Shown here in pieces: positions 1 to 11,313 of a stretch of 64,000 nt of DNA. Position numbers and translations under genes: made by a program. Every line of letters starts with the position of its first letter. Position 1 is the first letter of the stretch. The stretch is from positions 1-64,000 of the forward strand of contig CACJQQ010000003.1 of the NCBI GenBank assembly GCA_902595625.1. The letters are read 5' to 3'. The notes under the pieces were generated by a model, which was not told the DNA's origin, did no database searches, and worked only from the letters and a program-made list of their open reading frames with translations. The stretch is from an uncultured Pelagibacteraceae bacterium (GTDB lineage Bacteria; Pseudomonadota; Alphaproteobacteria; Pelagibacterales; Pelagibacteraceae).

Positions 1-2
1 AT

Positions 3-380
3 ATTAAGAAAAAAAAAAGAACTATTAAAGATATTTTAATGGATCAAAAATTTATATCCGGTCTTGGTAATATTTATGTAAATGAAATTCTTTTTTTTAG
101 CGGAATAAGACCAACGAAAGAAATAAAAAAATTGTCAAATTTTGAGATTAAAAAAATTATAAAATATTCTAAAAAGATAATTGCAAAAGCTATTTTACTT
201 GGCGGTTCATCTATAAAAGATTTTTCTAGTACTAGTGGAAAAAAAGGTAAATTTCAGCAATATTTCAGTGTTTATGGAAAAAAAGGTGAAAAATGTTCAA
301 ATAAAAACTGCGGTAACGTTATAACTAAAATTTTTATATCAAATCGAGCATCTTTTTATTGCTCAAAATGTCAAAAATAA
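3..380 (+). CDS. mutM: Formamidopyrimidine-DNA glycosylase, C-terminal part (5' end outside window)
   Basis: LMDQKFISGLGNIYVNEILF and C-terminal zinc finger CSNKNC...FYCSKCQ; frame open to the window edge. Confidence 0.9.
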   Translation: MKKKKRTIKDILMDQKFISGLGNIYVNEILFFSGIRPTKEIKKLSNFEIKKIIKYSKKIIAKAILLGGSSIKDFSSTSGKKGKFQQYFSVYGKKGEKCSNKNCGNVITKIFISNRASFYCSKCQK

Positions 381-385
381 TAAAG

Positions 386-414
386 TTGACCGTGTAAAAT
401 TACACATATATACA
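386..414 (+). promoter_or_regulatory. Putative sigma70-type promoter of rpsT: TTGACC-N17-TATACA
   Basis: TTGACC 386-391, TATACA 409-414; perfect inverted repeat GTGTAA-AA-TTACAC (392-405) in the spacer. Confidence 0.55.
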
Positions 415-424
415 ATCGTGAAAT

Positions 425-685
425 ATGCCTAATACTAAATCAGCAATCAGAAGAGTAAGAAGAGTTAAAAAACAAACTCAAGTAAACAGGATTAGAAAAA
501 GTAAATATAAAAATGCTGTTAAACAAATGGAAAAGCTCATAAAGTCTAAAGATCAAGCAAAAGTTAAAAAATATTTTTCAAAATTTCAATCAATTCTAAT
601 GCAGGTTGCTAAATCTGGTGTCATAAGCAAGAACACAGCTTCGAGAAAAATTTCAAGAATTTCAAAAAAAATTTCTACTAAATAA
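425..685 (+). CDS. rpsT: 30S ribosomal protein S20
   Basis: MPNTKSAIRRVRRVKKQTQVNR; typical S20 length and location before dnaA. Confidence 0.95.
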   Translation: MPNTKSAIRRVRRVKKQTQVNRIRKSKYKNAVKQMEKLIKSKDQAKVKKYFSKFQSILMQVAKSGVISKNTASRKISRISKKISTK

Positions 686-898
686 TCAATTTCAAGTTGA
701 TAGTTTATAAAATAAATTTCTACATTTAGATTCATCTAACAAAATATAGAAACACCAATCGCAGAGTTGCAAAATTTTTTTTATTTCTATCTGAACGATA
801 ATCGTACAACCTAAACCAAAATATTTTTAAATTTTAAAAAAAAATTGTTGCAAAATTTTTTAAAAGATCGTTTAGTAAATTTCTACTAACTAATCTAC

Positions 899-2290
899 AT
901 GGAAAACAATAATATAAAAAAACAAAACACCTTTGTGTCTGAGGAAGAAAAGACTCTAAATTGGGAAGATATACAGTTAGCATTTAAAAAATCTTTTGGC
1001 AGCGAAATCTACAACAGCTGGCTGCAAAAAATTTCTTTAGTCAAAGAATATAACGATTATTTAGTGCTTGGTGTTCCAACACGATTTTTCAGAGATTGGA
1101 TTGTATCAAGATATTTGGACAAAATTTTAGAACAGGTAAAAAGCTTTAAAATGAGCCTTAATAGAATAGAATTCAAGATAATAGAGGAAAATAAGCAAAA
1201 TCAAGAGTTTATAAAAATTGACGAACTTAACAAAGTTACTGAAATTAAGGACTCTATTTTAAATTATAATAGACTAAATCCGAACTTAAGCTTTGATAGT
1301 TTCATTCAAGGCAAGAGTAATGATGTAGCTCTTTCTTATTCACAAAAGGTGTGTGAACATATTTCTCGATATAATCCTTTATATATTTGTGGAGGGGTAG
1401 GATTAGGCAAAACACATCTTTTAAATGCCATAGGTTTAAAGCTTCAAAGTGATAATAATGTAATGTTTATTTCAGCTGAACGATTTATGTATCATTTTAT
1501 TAAATCGATTAAAAAAAATGACATGGTCAATTTTAAAGATTTTTTTAGAAAATCTTCAGTATTTATAATAGATGATATTCAATTTATAAGTGGTAAAGAG
1601 AGCTTACAGGAAGAATTTTTTCATACCTTTAACAGTCTGATGGACAAAGGCTCCCAAATAATTATATCTGCTGACCGTTCACCAATGAAATTAGACCGAG
1701 TGCAAGAAAGAATTAAATCCAGATTAGCTGGCGGGCTCGTAGTTGATATTGATGTCCCAGATTTGGAATTAAAAATCAAAATTATAAAAAAGAAAATTGA
1801 AGAAATACAAAGTCAATTTAAAGAAACAATTAATTTAGAGGAAGAAGTTATTACTTACATAGCTAGTGAGAGCAAAACAAACATAAGAGAACTAATCGGA
1901 GTACTAAACAGGGTGATAGCTTTTAGCAGAGTGCATAATAAAAATTTAAACATAACAGACTGTAAAAATATTTTAAAGGATGTATTCAGTCAAATTAGAG
2001 TTATAACAGTCGACAAGATACAGAATGTTGTTTCGAACTATTTTAATATTGCCTTAAGTGAAATGCTTTCACAAAGAAGATCAAGACCGCTTGCAAGACC
2101 TAGGCAAATAGCAATGTATTTGGCAAAAAAAATGACTACAAGGTCATTACCCGAAATAGGAAGAAGATTTGCAAACCGGGACCATACAACAGTAATTCAC
2201 GCAGTTAAAACAATAACAAGACTATCCGAGCAAGATGACGAAATGAAAAAAAATATTAGTCAGATTAAAAGTTTATTATTAGAACAATAA
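899..2290 (+). CDS. dnaA: Chromosomal replication initiator DnaA
   Basis: Walker A GGVGLGKTHLL, Walker B FIIDDIQF, C-terminal RDHTTVIHA. Confidence 0.98.
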   Translation: MENNNIKKQNTFVSEEEKTLNWEDIQLAFKKSFGSEIYNSWLQKISLVKEYNDYLVLGVPTRFFRDWIVSRYLDKILEQVKSFKMSLNRIEFKIIEENKQNQEFIKIDELNKVTEIKDSILNYNRLNPNLSFDSFIQGKSNDVALSYSQKVCEHISRYNPLYICGGVGLGKTHLLNAIGLKLQSDNNVMFISAERFMYHFIKSIKKNDMVNFKDFFRKSSVFIIDDIQFISGKESLQEEFFHTFNSLMDKGSQIIISADRSPMKLDRVQERIKSRLAGGLVVDIDVPDLELKIKIIKKKIEEIQSQFKETINLEEEVITYIASESKTNIRELIGVLNRVIAFSRVHNKNLNITDCKNILKDVFSQIRVITVDKIQNVVSNYFNIALSEMLSQRRSRPLARPRQIAMYLAKKMTTRSLPEIGRRFANRDHTTVIHAVKTITRLSEQDDEMKKNISQIKSLLLEQ

Positions 2291-2294
2291 TTAA

Positions 2295-3410
2295 ATGCAA
2301 TTTGCTGTTAAAAGAGACGTTTTATTAAAATCTTTAAATTTTGTTCAAGGAGTTGTTGAAAAAAAAAATACATTACCGATACTTTCAAATGTTTTATTGC
2401 AACTCAAAGAGAAGAAATTATCAATAGTAGCTACTGATCTTGATATAATTTTTTACGATGAAATAAATGATGTAAAAATAATTAAGGAAGGAAGCACAAC
2501 CACGTCTGCAGCAATTTTATATGATATCTTAAGAAAAATATCATCAAACTCAGAATTAAATTTTGAATTAAAGTCAGAAAATAAACTTCGTTTACAAAGC
2601 CAAAACTCAGATTTTAATCTTCTATGCCTGCCAACTGATAATTTCCCTACCTTCGCTGATGAATTTGAGAGTAAAGAAATTTCATTAAATGGAAGTAGAT
2701 TTTTAAAACTCCTAAATAAAACTAAAATTTCTATTTCAAATGATGATACAAGGCATTACTTGAATGGAATTTTTCTTCATCTTACAGAAGCACATGGAAG
2801 AAATTTTTTAACAGGTGTAGCTACTGATAGTCACAGGCTCTCTTCCAGCAGTTTAGAAATAGAAAACACAAACGATTTTAATTCTTTGATATTACCAAGA
2901 AAAACTGTTTATCAATTATGTTCGCTTTTAGCAGAAAATTCCGAAAATCTGACAATGGAAACTAGCGACAGCAAAATTAAATTTACTTTAGGCAGCATGA
3001 AATTAATATCCAAGGTAATTGATGGAAAATTTCCGGATTATAAAAAAGTTGTACCAACAGATAATAACAAGACTCTTGTTGTTTCCTCTAAAGACTTTAT
3101 TAATTCAATAGAAAGAGTAGCCAGTGTTTCTCTTGATAGAAAAGAAGGTGTAAAATTGTTGATAAATAAAGATAATGTACAATTGTCAGTGAATAGTGCA
3201 AATTCTGGGGATGGAAACGAAAAAATTCAAGCTGAGTTTTCTTCTGAAAATTTAAATATTAGTTTTAATTCAAAGTACTTAATAGACATAGCGTCTGAAG
3301 TTGAAGATAAAAATTTAAAGATGAGCTTAAAAGATTCAACATCTCCTGTTTTAATAGAAGATACATCTGATAAAAATAGTTACTACGTAATTATGCCCAT
3401 GAAAATCTAG
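2295..3410 (+). CDS. dnaN: DNA polymerase III beta subunit (sliding clamp)
   Basis: Clamp-like sequence ending YYVIMPMKI; directly after dnaA. Confidence 0.97.
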   Translation: MQFAVKRDVLLKSLNFVQGVVEKKNTLPILSNVLLQLKEKKLSIVATDLDIIFYDEINDVKIIKEGSTTTSAAILYDILRKISSNSELNFELKSENKLRLQSQNSDFNLLCLPTDNFPTFADEFESKEISLNGSRFLKLLNKTKISISNDDTRHYLNGIFLHLTEAHGRNFLTGVATDSHRLSSSSLEIENTNDFNSLILPRKTVYQLCSLLAENSENLTMETSDSKIKFTLGSMKLISKVIDGKFPDYKKVVPTDNNKTLVVSSKDFINSIERVASVSLDRKEGVKLLINKDNVQLSVNSANSGDGNEKIQAEFSSENLNISFNSKYLIDIASEVEDKNLKMSLKDSTSPVLIEDTSDKNSYYVIMPMKI

Positions 3411-3527
3411 GTATTCAAAATTTTAAAAATTTTTTATTTTTTTCCTCTATAATTGTTGATACTAAATAGTTTTAAGTCATCTTGATCGTAAGTGATTTTC
3501 TATTCTCGAAAAAAAATGATATAATAA

Positions 3528-5603
<2,076 letters not shown>

Positions 5604-5609
5604 TAAAAC

Positions 5610-6893
5610 ATGGATCTTTCAACTCTCTTCCGTGTAAAAGAGAACCTTAACTTAGATAAAAATACACTTACTAATTTAAGATATATAGCTATTTTTGGTC
5701 AATTTTTCGCTGTTAATTTAGTATATTTTTACTTAAAACTGCCCTTTCCTATAGAACTGACCTATATTGTAATATTTATAGGTTTATTAACAAATCTTTA
5801 TCTTCAATTTGGAATAAAAATTAATCAATTAAAAGATTTATATGCTTCGATATTTTTAGTTTACGACTTAATCCAATTAAGTATTTTACTTTATTTAACA
5901 GGCGGAATTTTTAACCCATTTTGTTTTTTACTTATTATTCCAGCTATAGTTTCCTCAACTTTTTTAAGTATGGGAACAACTATAATTTTAGGAATCGTTA
6001 CTTCTTTACTTTTATTGATTATTTCATCTTCTCATCTTCCTCTACCAGGAGAAGACATGGCTCTTCTTCATTTTCCAAATTTTTACAAAATAGGAATTAT
6101 AATTTCTATATTAATTGGATTGATATTTCTTAGTTATTTTGGAATTAGATTCTCAGGTGAGTCAAAAAAAAGATCTGAAGCTTTAAATAAACTTCAAGAG
6201 GTAATTTCCAAAGAATATGAATTAGAATCATTGGGCGGACAAGCAGCTGCCGCAGCACATTCATTAGGTACCCCTTTAGCTACTATTACCGTTGTAGCCA
6301 AAGAATTAAAAAAAGAAATAGGAAACAATACAGAGTTTTCAAAAGATATTGATTTGCTAATAAGTCAAACTAAAAGATGTAGTGAAATTTTAAAACAAAT
6401 ATCAAAAAAACAAATTGAAGAAGACATTTTTTTAAGCTCAATAAACTTTGAAGATCTTTTAGAAGAAATTATAAATTCTTTTAAAGAAACTTCATCAAAA
6501 AAAATTAATCTTGAAGTTAAAGATGATCAAAATAAAATTGCTATACAACGAACACCTGAAATAATTTATGGATTAAGAAATTTTATAGGAAACGCTGTTA
6601 AATTTTCTAAGAGTGAAGTTAGTATTAAAATAATTAGTAACAAAAAAATAATTGAAATAATTATTAACGATGATGGACCAGGTATACCTGAGGATATTAT
6701 AAATAAAATTGGCGAACCATATATTAAATCAAAATCAAAAGAATTAAATTCTAATTCTGGGTTAGGTCTTGGAACTTTTCTAGGAAAAACTTTATTAGAA
6801 AGGCAAAATGCAAAATTGCAATTTAAAAAAAAAGGTGAGCTTGGGGGAGCCTTAGTTACTATATCTTGGATTCCTTCAAGTTTTAACTCTTGA
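5610..6893 (+). CDS. regB: RegB/PrrB-family redox sensor histidine kinase
   Basis: N-terminal TM region with GGIFNPF (RegB quinone-site GGxxNPF), H-box AAAHSLGTPLATI, conserved Cys context QTKRCSEIL, HATPase GLGLGTF. Confidence 0.85.
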   Translation: MDLSTLFRVKENLNLDKNTLTNLRYIAIFGQFFAVNLVYFYLKLPFPIELTYIVIFIGLLTNLYLQFGIKINQLKDLYASIFLVYDLIQLSILLYLTGGIFNPFCFLLIIPAIVSSTFLSMGTTIILGIVTSLLLLIISSSHLPLPGEDMALLHFPNFYKIGIIISILIGLIFLSYFGIRFSGESKKRSEALNKLQEVISKEYELESLGGQAAAAAHSLGTPLATITVVAKELKKEIGNNTEFSKDIDLLISQTKRCSEILKQISKKQIEEDIFLSSINFEDLLEEIINSFKETSSKKINLEVKDDQNKIAIQRTPEIIYGLRNFIGNAVKFSKSEVSIKIISNKKIIEIIINDDGPGIPEDIINKIGEPYIKSKSKELNSNSGLGLGTFLGKTLLERQNAKLQFKKKGELGGALVTISWIPSSFNS

Positions 6894-7764
6894 ATTCAAA
6901 AGTATAAGATAAAATTTTATAAGCCAATTTTGCTACAAGAAAATTATAAGAATCAAAGTTTTTAATTGGCGCTAGTTCATTTATGTCAGCGCCTACTATA
7001 TTTGAAATTTGGCAAACTTTTTTGATAATAGGTAAAACATCCTCCCAAAGAAGTCCTCCTGGCTCAGGTGTTCCAGTTGCTGGCATAATACTAGCATCAA
7101 ATCCATCTACGTCAAAAGTAATGTAAACTGTTTTATTTTTAAAAAATTTTTCTAATTTTGATAAATCCCAACTGCTTTTATCCTTGCCCCAAAAAATCTC
7201 TATTCTGTCTCTGTTATTATTATAAAAATTCATTTCGGGTTGAGATAAATTTCTAATACCGAATGATACTACTTTAACGTTTTTAAAATCCAAACATCGT
7301 TTAATTGCCGACGCATGAGAAAACTTTTCTCCATGGTAGCTCTCTCTTAAATCTGCATGTGCATCAAAATGAAGAAGTGTAACTTCATCATATTTTTTAG
7401 TAATAGGTTTTATAGAACCAGGCGTAATAGAGTGTTCCCCGCCAAAAACCATTGGAAATCTGTTTTGATCGATTATCTTTTTATTAATTTTTGATAATTG
7501 ATCTAATGCTTCCTCAATTTTTTTTTTAATAACGAATGGCTTAATAGTTTTAATCCCTATTTCTTTATACGGCTCTTTATTAAGTTCTTCGTCGAATAAT
7601 TCTACTTGGTGGGATGCTTTTATAATCTCCTTAGGACCGTTCTTCGTACCGCTCCCGTAGCTTACAGTTTTTTCTAGACCGAATGGAACTATGATAACTT
7701 TTGGGTCTAAATTTTGAATAGCGTCAAAACCCAAAAATCCTTTTTTTTGACTAAGATATTCCAT
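6883..7764 (-). CDS. speB: Ureohydrolase (agmatinase/arginase family)
   Basis: FGGEHSIT, HFDAHADLRE, FDVDGFDASIMPATGTPEPGG; substrate not assignable from motifs. Confidence 0.85.
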   Translation of the reverse strand: MEYLSQKKGFLGFDAIQNLDPKVIIVPFGLEKTVSYGSGTKNGPKEIIKASHQVELFDEELNKEPYKEIGIKTIKPFVIKKKIEEALDQLSKINKKIIDQNRFPMVFGGEHSITPGSIKPITKKYDEVTLLHFDAHADLRESYHGEKFSHASAIKRCLDFKNVKVVSFGIRNLSQPEMNFYNNNRDRIEIFWGKDKSSWDLSKLEKFFKNKTVYITFDVDGFDASIMPATGTPEPGGLLWEDVLPIIKKVCQISNIVGADINELAPIKNFDSYNFLVAKLAYKILSYTFEFKS

Positions 7765-8814
7765 CTATGAATTAAAAATATTTGAAAAGTTTCTTTTTTT
7801 TCTTTTAACCCAATTTTTTCGGTGATAAGCGTCACTAGCAATCAAAGGCAATACGCTTGTTGCTTCTGCAAATACCATTTGTTCTCTGGTAACATCAACT
7901 TTTCCCCACGAACTTGCTTCCTTCAAAGTTGAACTACTACATGCACCATCTCGAGTATCGGCTACTGTGATCTGTATAGCATATTTGTGCATTTCTACTT
8001 TTTTACCCAATAACTCCGCACATACTACAGTATCTTGTATAAAATTCTTAGGCACACCCCCACCAATCATTAAAAGACCCGATTGTTTGGATTTTAATTT
8101 AATCTCAGTAAGTTCTCTAAATTCACGTATAGAGTCTATTGTTATGTGTTTATCAGGATTTTGCTCTTGGTGCATAACCAAACCAAATCCCGCAGAACTA
8201 TCGGTAAAAGCCGGACAAAATATTGGAACATTATTGTCGTAAGCAGTTTCAATTAATGAGCCCTTTTTTTTGGCATTGGTTTTTAAATATTTTCCCAATT
8301 CTTTTATAAATTCTCTGGATGTAAATGTCTTAGGTTTTAAATCATTTGCAATTTCACAGATCGTTTTATCGCAAGCTTGAAGTTCTTCTTCATCAATATA
8401 AGTGTCATATATTCTATCAATATAATTTTTACGTAATTCTGTATCATCTTGAAATTGGGAGCCCTGATAATGTTTAAAACCCAGTGCCTCAAAAAAATCC
8501 ATATCAATAATTGATGCTCCAGTAGCTACAATGGCATCAACCATATTATTTTTCACTAAATCAGTGTACAAATTCATACATCCTCCAGCAGAGGTTGATC
8601 CTGCAAGTGTTAAAAATATTGAACAGTCCTTATCTGATAACATTTCATTATATATACTAGCTGCATTTGCTGTATCTCTTGAAGTAAAAGACATTTTGCT
8701 CATTCCTTCAATGATTTTTCTAGAGTCGAAAGATTTAATGTCGATATGTTCAACCGGATTATTAAGAAGTGATTTTTTATTATGTCCGATTTTTGGACTA
8801 TTATTTTTGACCAT
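7765..8814 (-). CDS. speY: Deoxyhypusine synthase-like protein (SpeY-type homospermidine synthase candidate)
   Basis: DHS-family sequence; SWGKVDV matches the catalytic-Lys motif region; genomic context with ODC and ureohydrolase. Confidence 0.75.
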   Translation of the reverse strand: MVKNNSPKIGHNKKSLLNNPVEHIDIKSFDSRKIIEGMSKMSFTSRDTANAASIYNEMLSDKDCSIFLTLAGSTSAGGCMNLYTDLVKNNMVDAIVATGASIIDMDFFEALGFKHYQGSQFQDDTELRKNYIDRIYDTYIDEEELQACDKTICEIANDLKPKTFTSREFIKELGKYLKTNAKKKGSLIETAYDNNVPIFCPAFTDSSAGFGLVMHQEQNPDKHITIDSIREFRELTEIKLKSKQSGLLMIGGGVPKNFIQDTVVCAELLGKKVEMHKYAIQITVADTRDGACSSSTLKEASSWGKVDVTREQMVFAEATSVLPLIASDAYHRKNWVKRKKRNFSNIFNS

Positions 8815-9995
8815 TAAGCTACTAAAGAATTAACTTTTTCTTTTGATTCTTCGTGGATAGTCATAATTGGTTTATCATTTACCTCAAATATTTCATTAGA
8901 ATAAAATCCGTTAAAATTAGTTCTGAATGTTAGCCCGTAAGCTCCAAGTTGACCCAATTCAATATAATCCCCTTCTTTGATGTTATTAGGTAGAAGGAAT
9001 GGACCTTTCATATAATCTAAACTATCGCAGGTAGGACCAAAAAAACTAAATGAACTTAATTTTTTTGATTGTATTCTGCCATCAGTTATCATTTTAGATG
9101 GAAAAATAAAATTTGGTACACCAGCGTCAAATAAAGACCCGTAAGTCCCGTCATTAATATAAAGATTTTGTTTTTTTCGAAGAATTACTTTTACTATCGT
9201 AGAACCACTTTCTGCTACAATTGCCCTACCGGGCTCGCATATAATTTCAGGAAGTTTATTTAATTTTAAATTTTTAAGAGATTTTTTTATTTCATCCATA
9301 TATTTTTCTAAAGGTTCAGGTTTTAGATCTGGATAAACTGCTGGAAATCCTCCACCTATATTTATAATATCTGGAACAATCTTTGTTTTTTTAATTATAT
9401 TTGATATTTCCCTAATACCTTTAGAGTATGAAATTTTTTCCATACACTGTGAGCCTACATGAAAACTGATACCAAGCTTCTTAGAATGTTCTTTGCACAA
9501 TCTTACAAGACCCAAGGCTTCAGAGGGTAGCGCACCAAATTTTCTTGATAAATCAATTTCGGCATGTTCGTTAGAGATTGCAATTCTTACAAATAGTTTT
9601 AAATCTTTAGCTTGATTTGTTGCTTCAAGAATTTTTCTAAGTTCATCTTTATTGTCAATTGAAAAACTTTTAACGCCATAATTAAAGTAAGCAGATGATA
9701 TACTTTCTTTACTTTTAATTGTATGCATGAAATGCAATTTAACATCCGAATTAATTTTTCTAATAAGTTTTATTTCATTTAAGGATGCAACATCAAAATC
9801 TTTCACACCATTGGCTATAATATGTTTAATTACTTTTTCGTGTGGATTAGTTTTTACAGCATAAAGTATTTTACCTGGAAAATTATCTTTAAAAAACTTT
9901 ATGGATTTTTTAATCTCATCAGTCCGTATACAGTATACGGGATAATCTGGTTTTAGTGTGTTAACTAATTCGTTAACCGATTTAAATTTTCGCAT
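8814..9995 (-). CDS. PLP-dependent ornithine/lysine/diaminopimelate decarboxylase (group IV), likely ornithine decarboxylase
   Basis: YAVKTNPHEKV, HVGSQC, GGGFPAVYP, EPGRAIVAESG, FGPTCDSLDYM. Confidence 0.88.
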   Translation of the reverse strand: MRKFKSVNELVNTLKPDYPVYCIRTDEIKKSIKFFKDNFPGKILYAVKTNPHEKVIKHIIANGVKDFDVASLNEIKLIRKINSDVKLHFMHTIKSKESISSAYFNYGVKSFSIDNKDELRKILEATNQAKDLKLFVRIAISNEHAEIDLSRKFGALPSEALGLVRLCKEHSKKLGISFHVGSQCMEKISYSKGIREISNIIKKTKIVPDIINIGGGFPAVYPDLKPEPLEKYMDEIKKSLKNLKLNKLPEIICEPGRAIVAESGSTIVKVILRKKQNLYINDGTYGSLFDAGVPNFIFPSKMITDGRIQSKKLSSFSFFGPTCDSLDYMKGPFLLPNNIKEGDYIELGQLGAYGLTFRTNFNGFYSNEIFEVNDKPIMTIHEESKEKVNSLVA

Positions 9996-10119
9996 TTCAT
10001 GTGTCCCCCGTTAGTTTACACAAAGGTTTTTTAAAAAATTTAGTAAAAAAAACCTTAATTAATTTGCGTTTACGGTTTTTTTGACTTTATGTAAAGAAAA
10101 AAAGAGTCAATTTGGGCTG

Positions 10120-10149
10120 TTGAAATAGTGTCCACAGTACCCATATAAT
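10120..10149 (+). promoter_or_regulatory. Putative regA promoter TTGAAA-N18-TATAAT
   Basis: TTGAAA 10120-10125 and TATAAT 10144-10149; predicted start of transcription at or near the 10156 ATG. Confidence 0.5.
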
Positions 10150-10155
10150 GATTAC

Positions 10156-10728
10156 ATGAGAATACAAAAAAATATGCCAGATCAGCTTAAATTGTCTGAA
10201 TTTGAGGATAAATCATTGCTTATATTGGACGATGACGATCCTTTAAGAGGTAGGCTAGCACGCGCAATGGAGAAGAAGGGTTTCCAAGTAAAAGAGGCTA
10301 AAACAGTAGCCGAGGGCCTTAAAATTGTTAAAACTTCACCTCCAGGTTTTGCTTGTGTGGATCTAAGGCTTGAGGACGGGAATGGACTAGACGTAGTTAA
10401 AGAGCTAAGTCAAAATAAAAAAGACGCTAGAATAGTTATGCTAACGGGATACGGGAATCTACCTACGGCTGTGGCAGCTGTTAAGGCTGGTGCAATAGAT
10501 TACATAGCCAAGCCTGTTGATGCAGATGATGTCGAATCAGCATTACTTGCTTCACCTGAGTCAAAAGCGAGACCACCAGAAAATCCCATGTCCGCAGATA
10601 GAGTAAAGTGGGAACATATACATCGAGTATTTGAACTTTGTAATAGAAACGTTTCCGAAACAGCAAGAAGACTTAAGATGCATAGAAGAACTCTTCAAAG
10701 AATTCTTTCTAAAAGATCTCCAAGATAA
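10156..10728 (+). CDS. regA: RegA/PrrA/ActR-family response regulator (start could be ATG 10174)
   Basis: Receiver LLILDDDDPLRGRLARAM, CVDLRLEDGNG, MLTGYGNLPTAVAAVKAGAIDYIAKP; Fis-type HTH RRLKMHRRTLQRIL. Confidence 0.92.
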   Translation: MRIQKNMPDQLKLSEFEDKSLLILDDDDPLRGRLARAMEKKGFQVKEAKTVAEGLKIVKTSPPGFACVDLRLEDGNGLDVVKELSQNKKDARIVMLTGYGNLPTAVAAVKAGAIDYIAKPVDADDVESALLASPESKARPPENPMSADRVKWEHIHRVFELCNRNVSETARRLKMHRRTLQRILSKRSPR

Positions 10729-10730
10729 AA

Positions 10731-11282
10731 TTATATAAATTTTTTAATTTTTTTGATTTGATTAATTGCAAAGGTAGCAATCAGTATTTTGAAAAGCTCT
10801 GCAAGTAAAAATGGTTGAGCCCCTAATTGAAAAATAGGCTTGTCCCAACCAATTAAACTACCCAACCAAGACATACCTAAAATATAAATAAAACTTGTGG
10901 CTAGCATAAGTTTTAAAAAGTTTTTAACTAAATTATTGTCGTAACTGAATTTCCCAGAAATATAAACAGCAACCAAGAAGCCTATGAGATAACCCATCGT
11001 AGGACCAGTAAAGTAAATTAATCCTATACCTTTTTCCGGAGTTCCTGAAAATACAGGTAGTCCAATTATTCCTTCAAATAAATATAGAGAAACTGTTGCG
11101 AGTCCTAGCTTCCAACCAAAACCTATCCCAATAATTAAAACAACTAAAGTTTGCATTGTCATTGGAACGGGATAGAAAGGTATCTTAATTTTTGAAGAAA
11201 CAGCTAAAACTATACTACCAATTAAAGCTAAGAAAACATATTTTAAAATTTTTGATTGTTTTAAACTTTTTACTAATTCCAT
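10731..11282 (-). CDS. bioY: BioY-type biotin transporter S component
   Basis: KIPFYPVPMTMQTLVVLIIG, GPTMGYLIGF; multi-TM. Confidence 0.88.
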   Translation of the reverse strand: MELVKSLKQSKILKYVFLALIGSIVLAVSSKIKIPFYPVPMTMQTLVVLIIGIGFGWKLGLATVSLYLFEGIIGLPVFSGTPEKGIGLIYFTGPTMGYLIGFLVAVYISGKFSYDNNLVKNFLKLMLATSFIYILGMSWLGSLIGWDKPIFQLGAQPFLLAELFKILIATFAINQIKKIKKFI

Positions 11283-11313
11283 AAGTCTAAATAAACATTT
11301 TTTTCATTAAAAT

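Noticed and set aside
661-735. Short - strand frame starting at 735 and running antisense into rpsT
   Set aside because: No SD, continues antisense through a ribosomal protein gene; likely chance.
5921-6133. Alternate-frame + strand ORF in regB (Phe/Tyr/Ser-rich)
   Set aside because: Typical AT-rich shadow frame over a conserved CDS.
10481-10666. Antisense ORF within regA
   Set aside because: Overlaps the conserved receiver/HTH region; no independent support.
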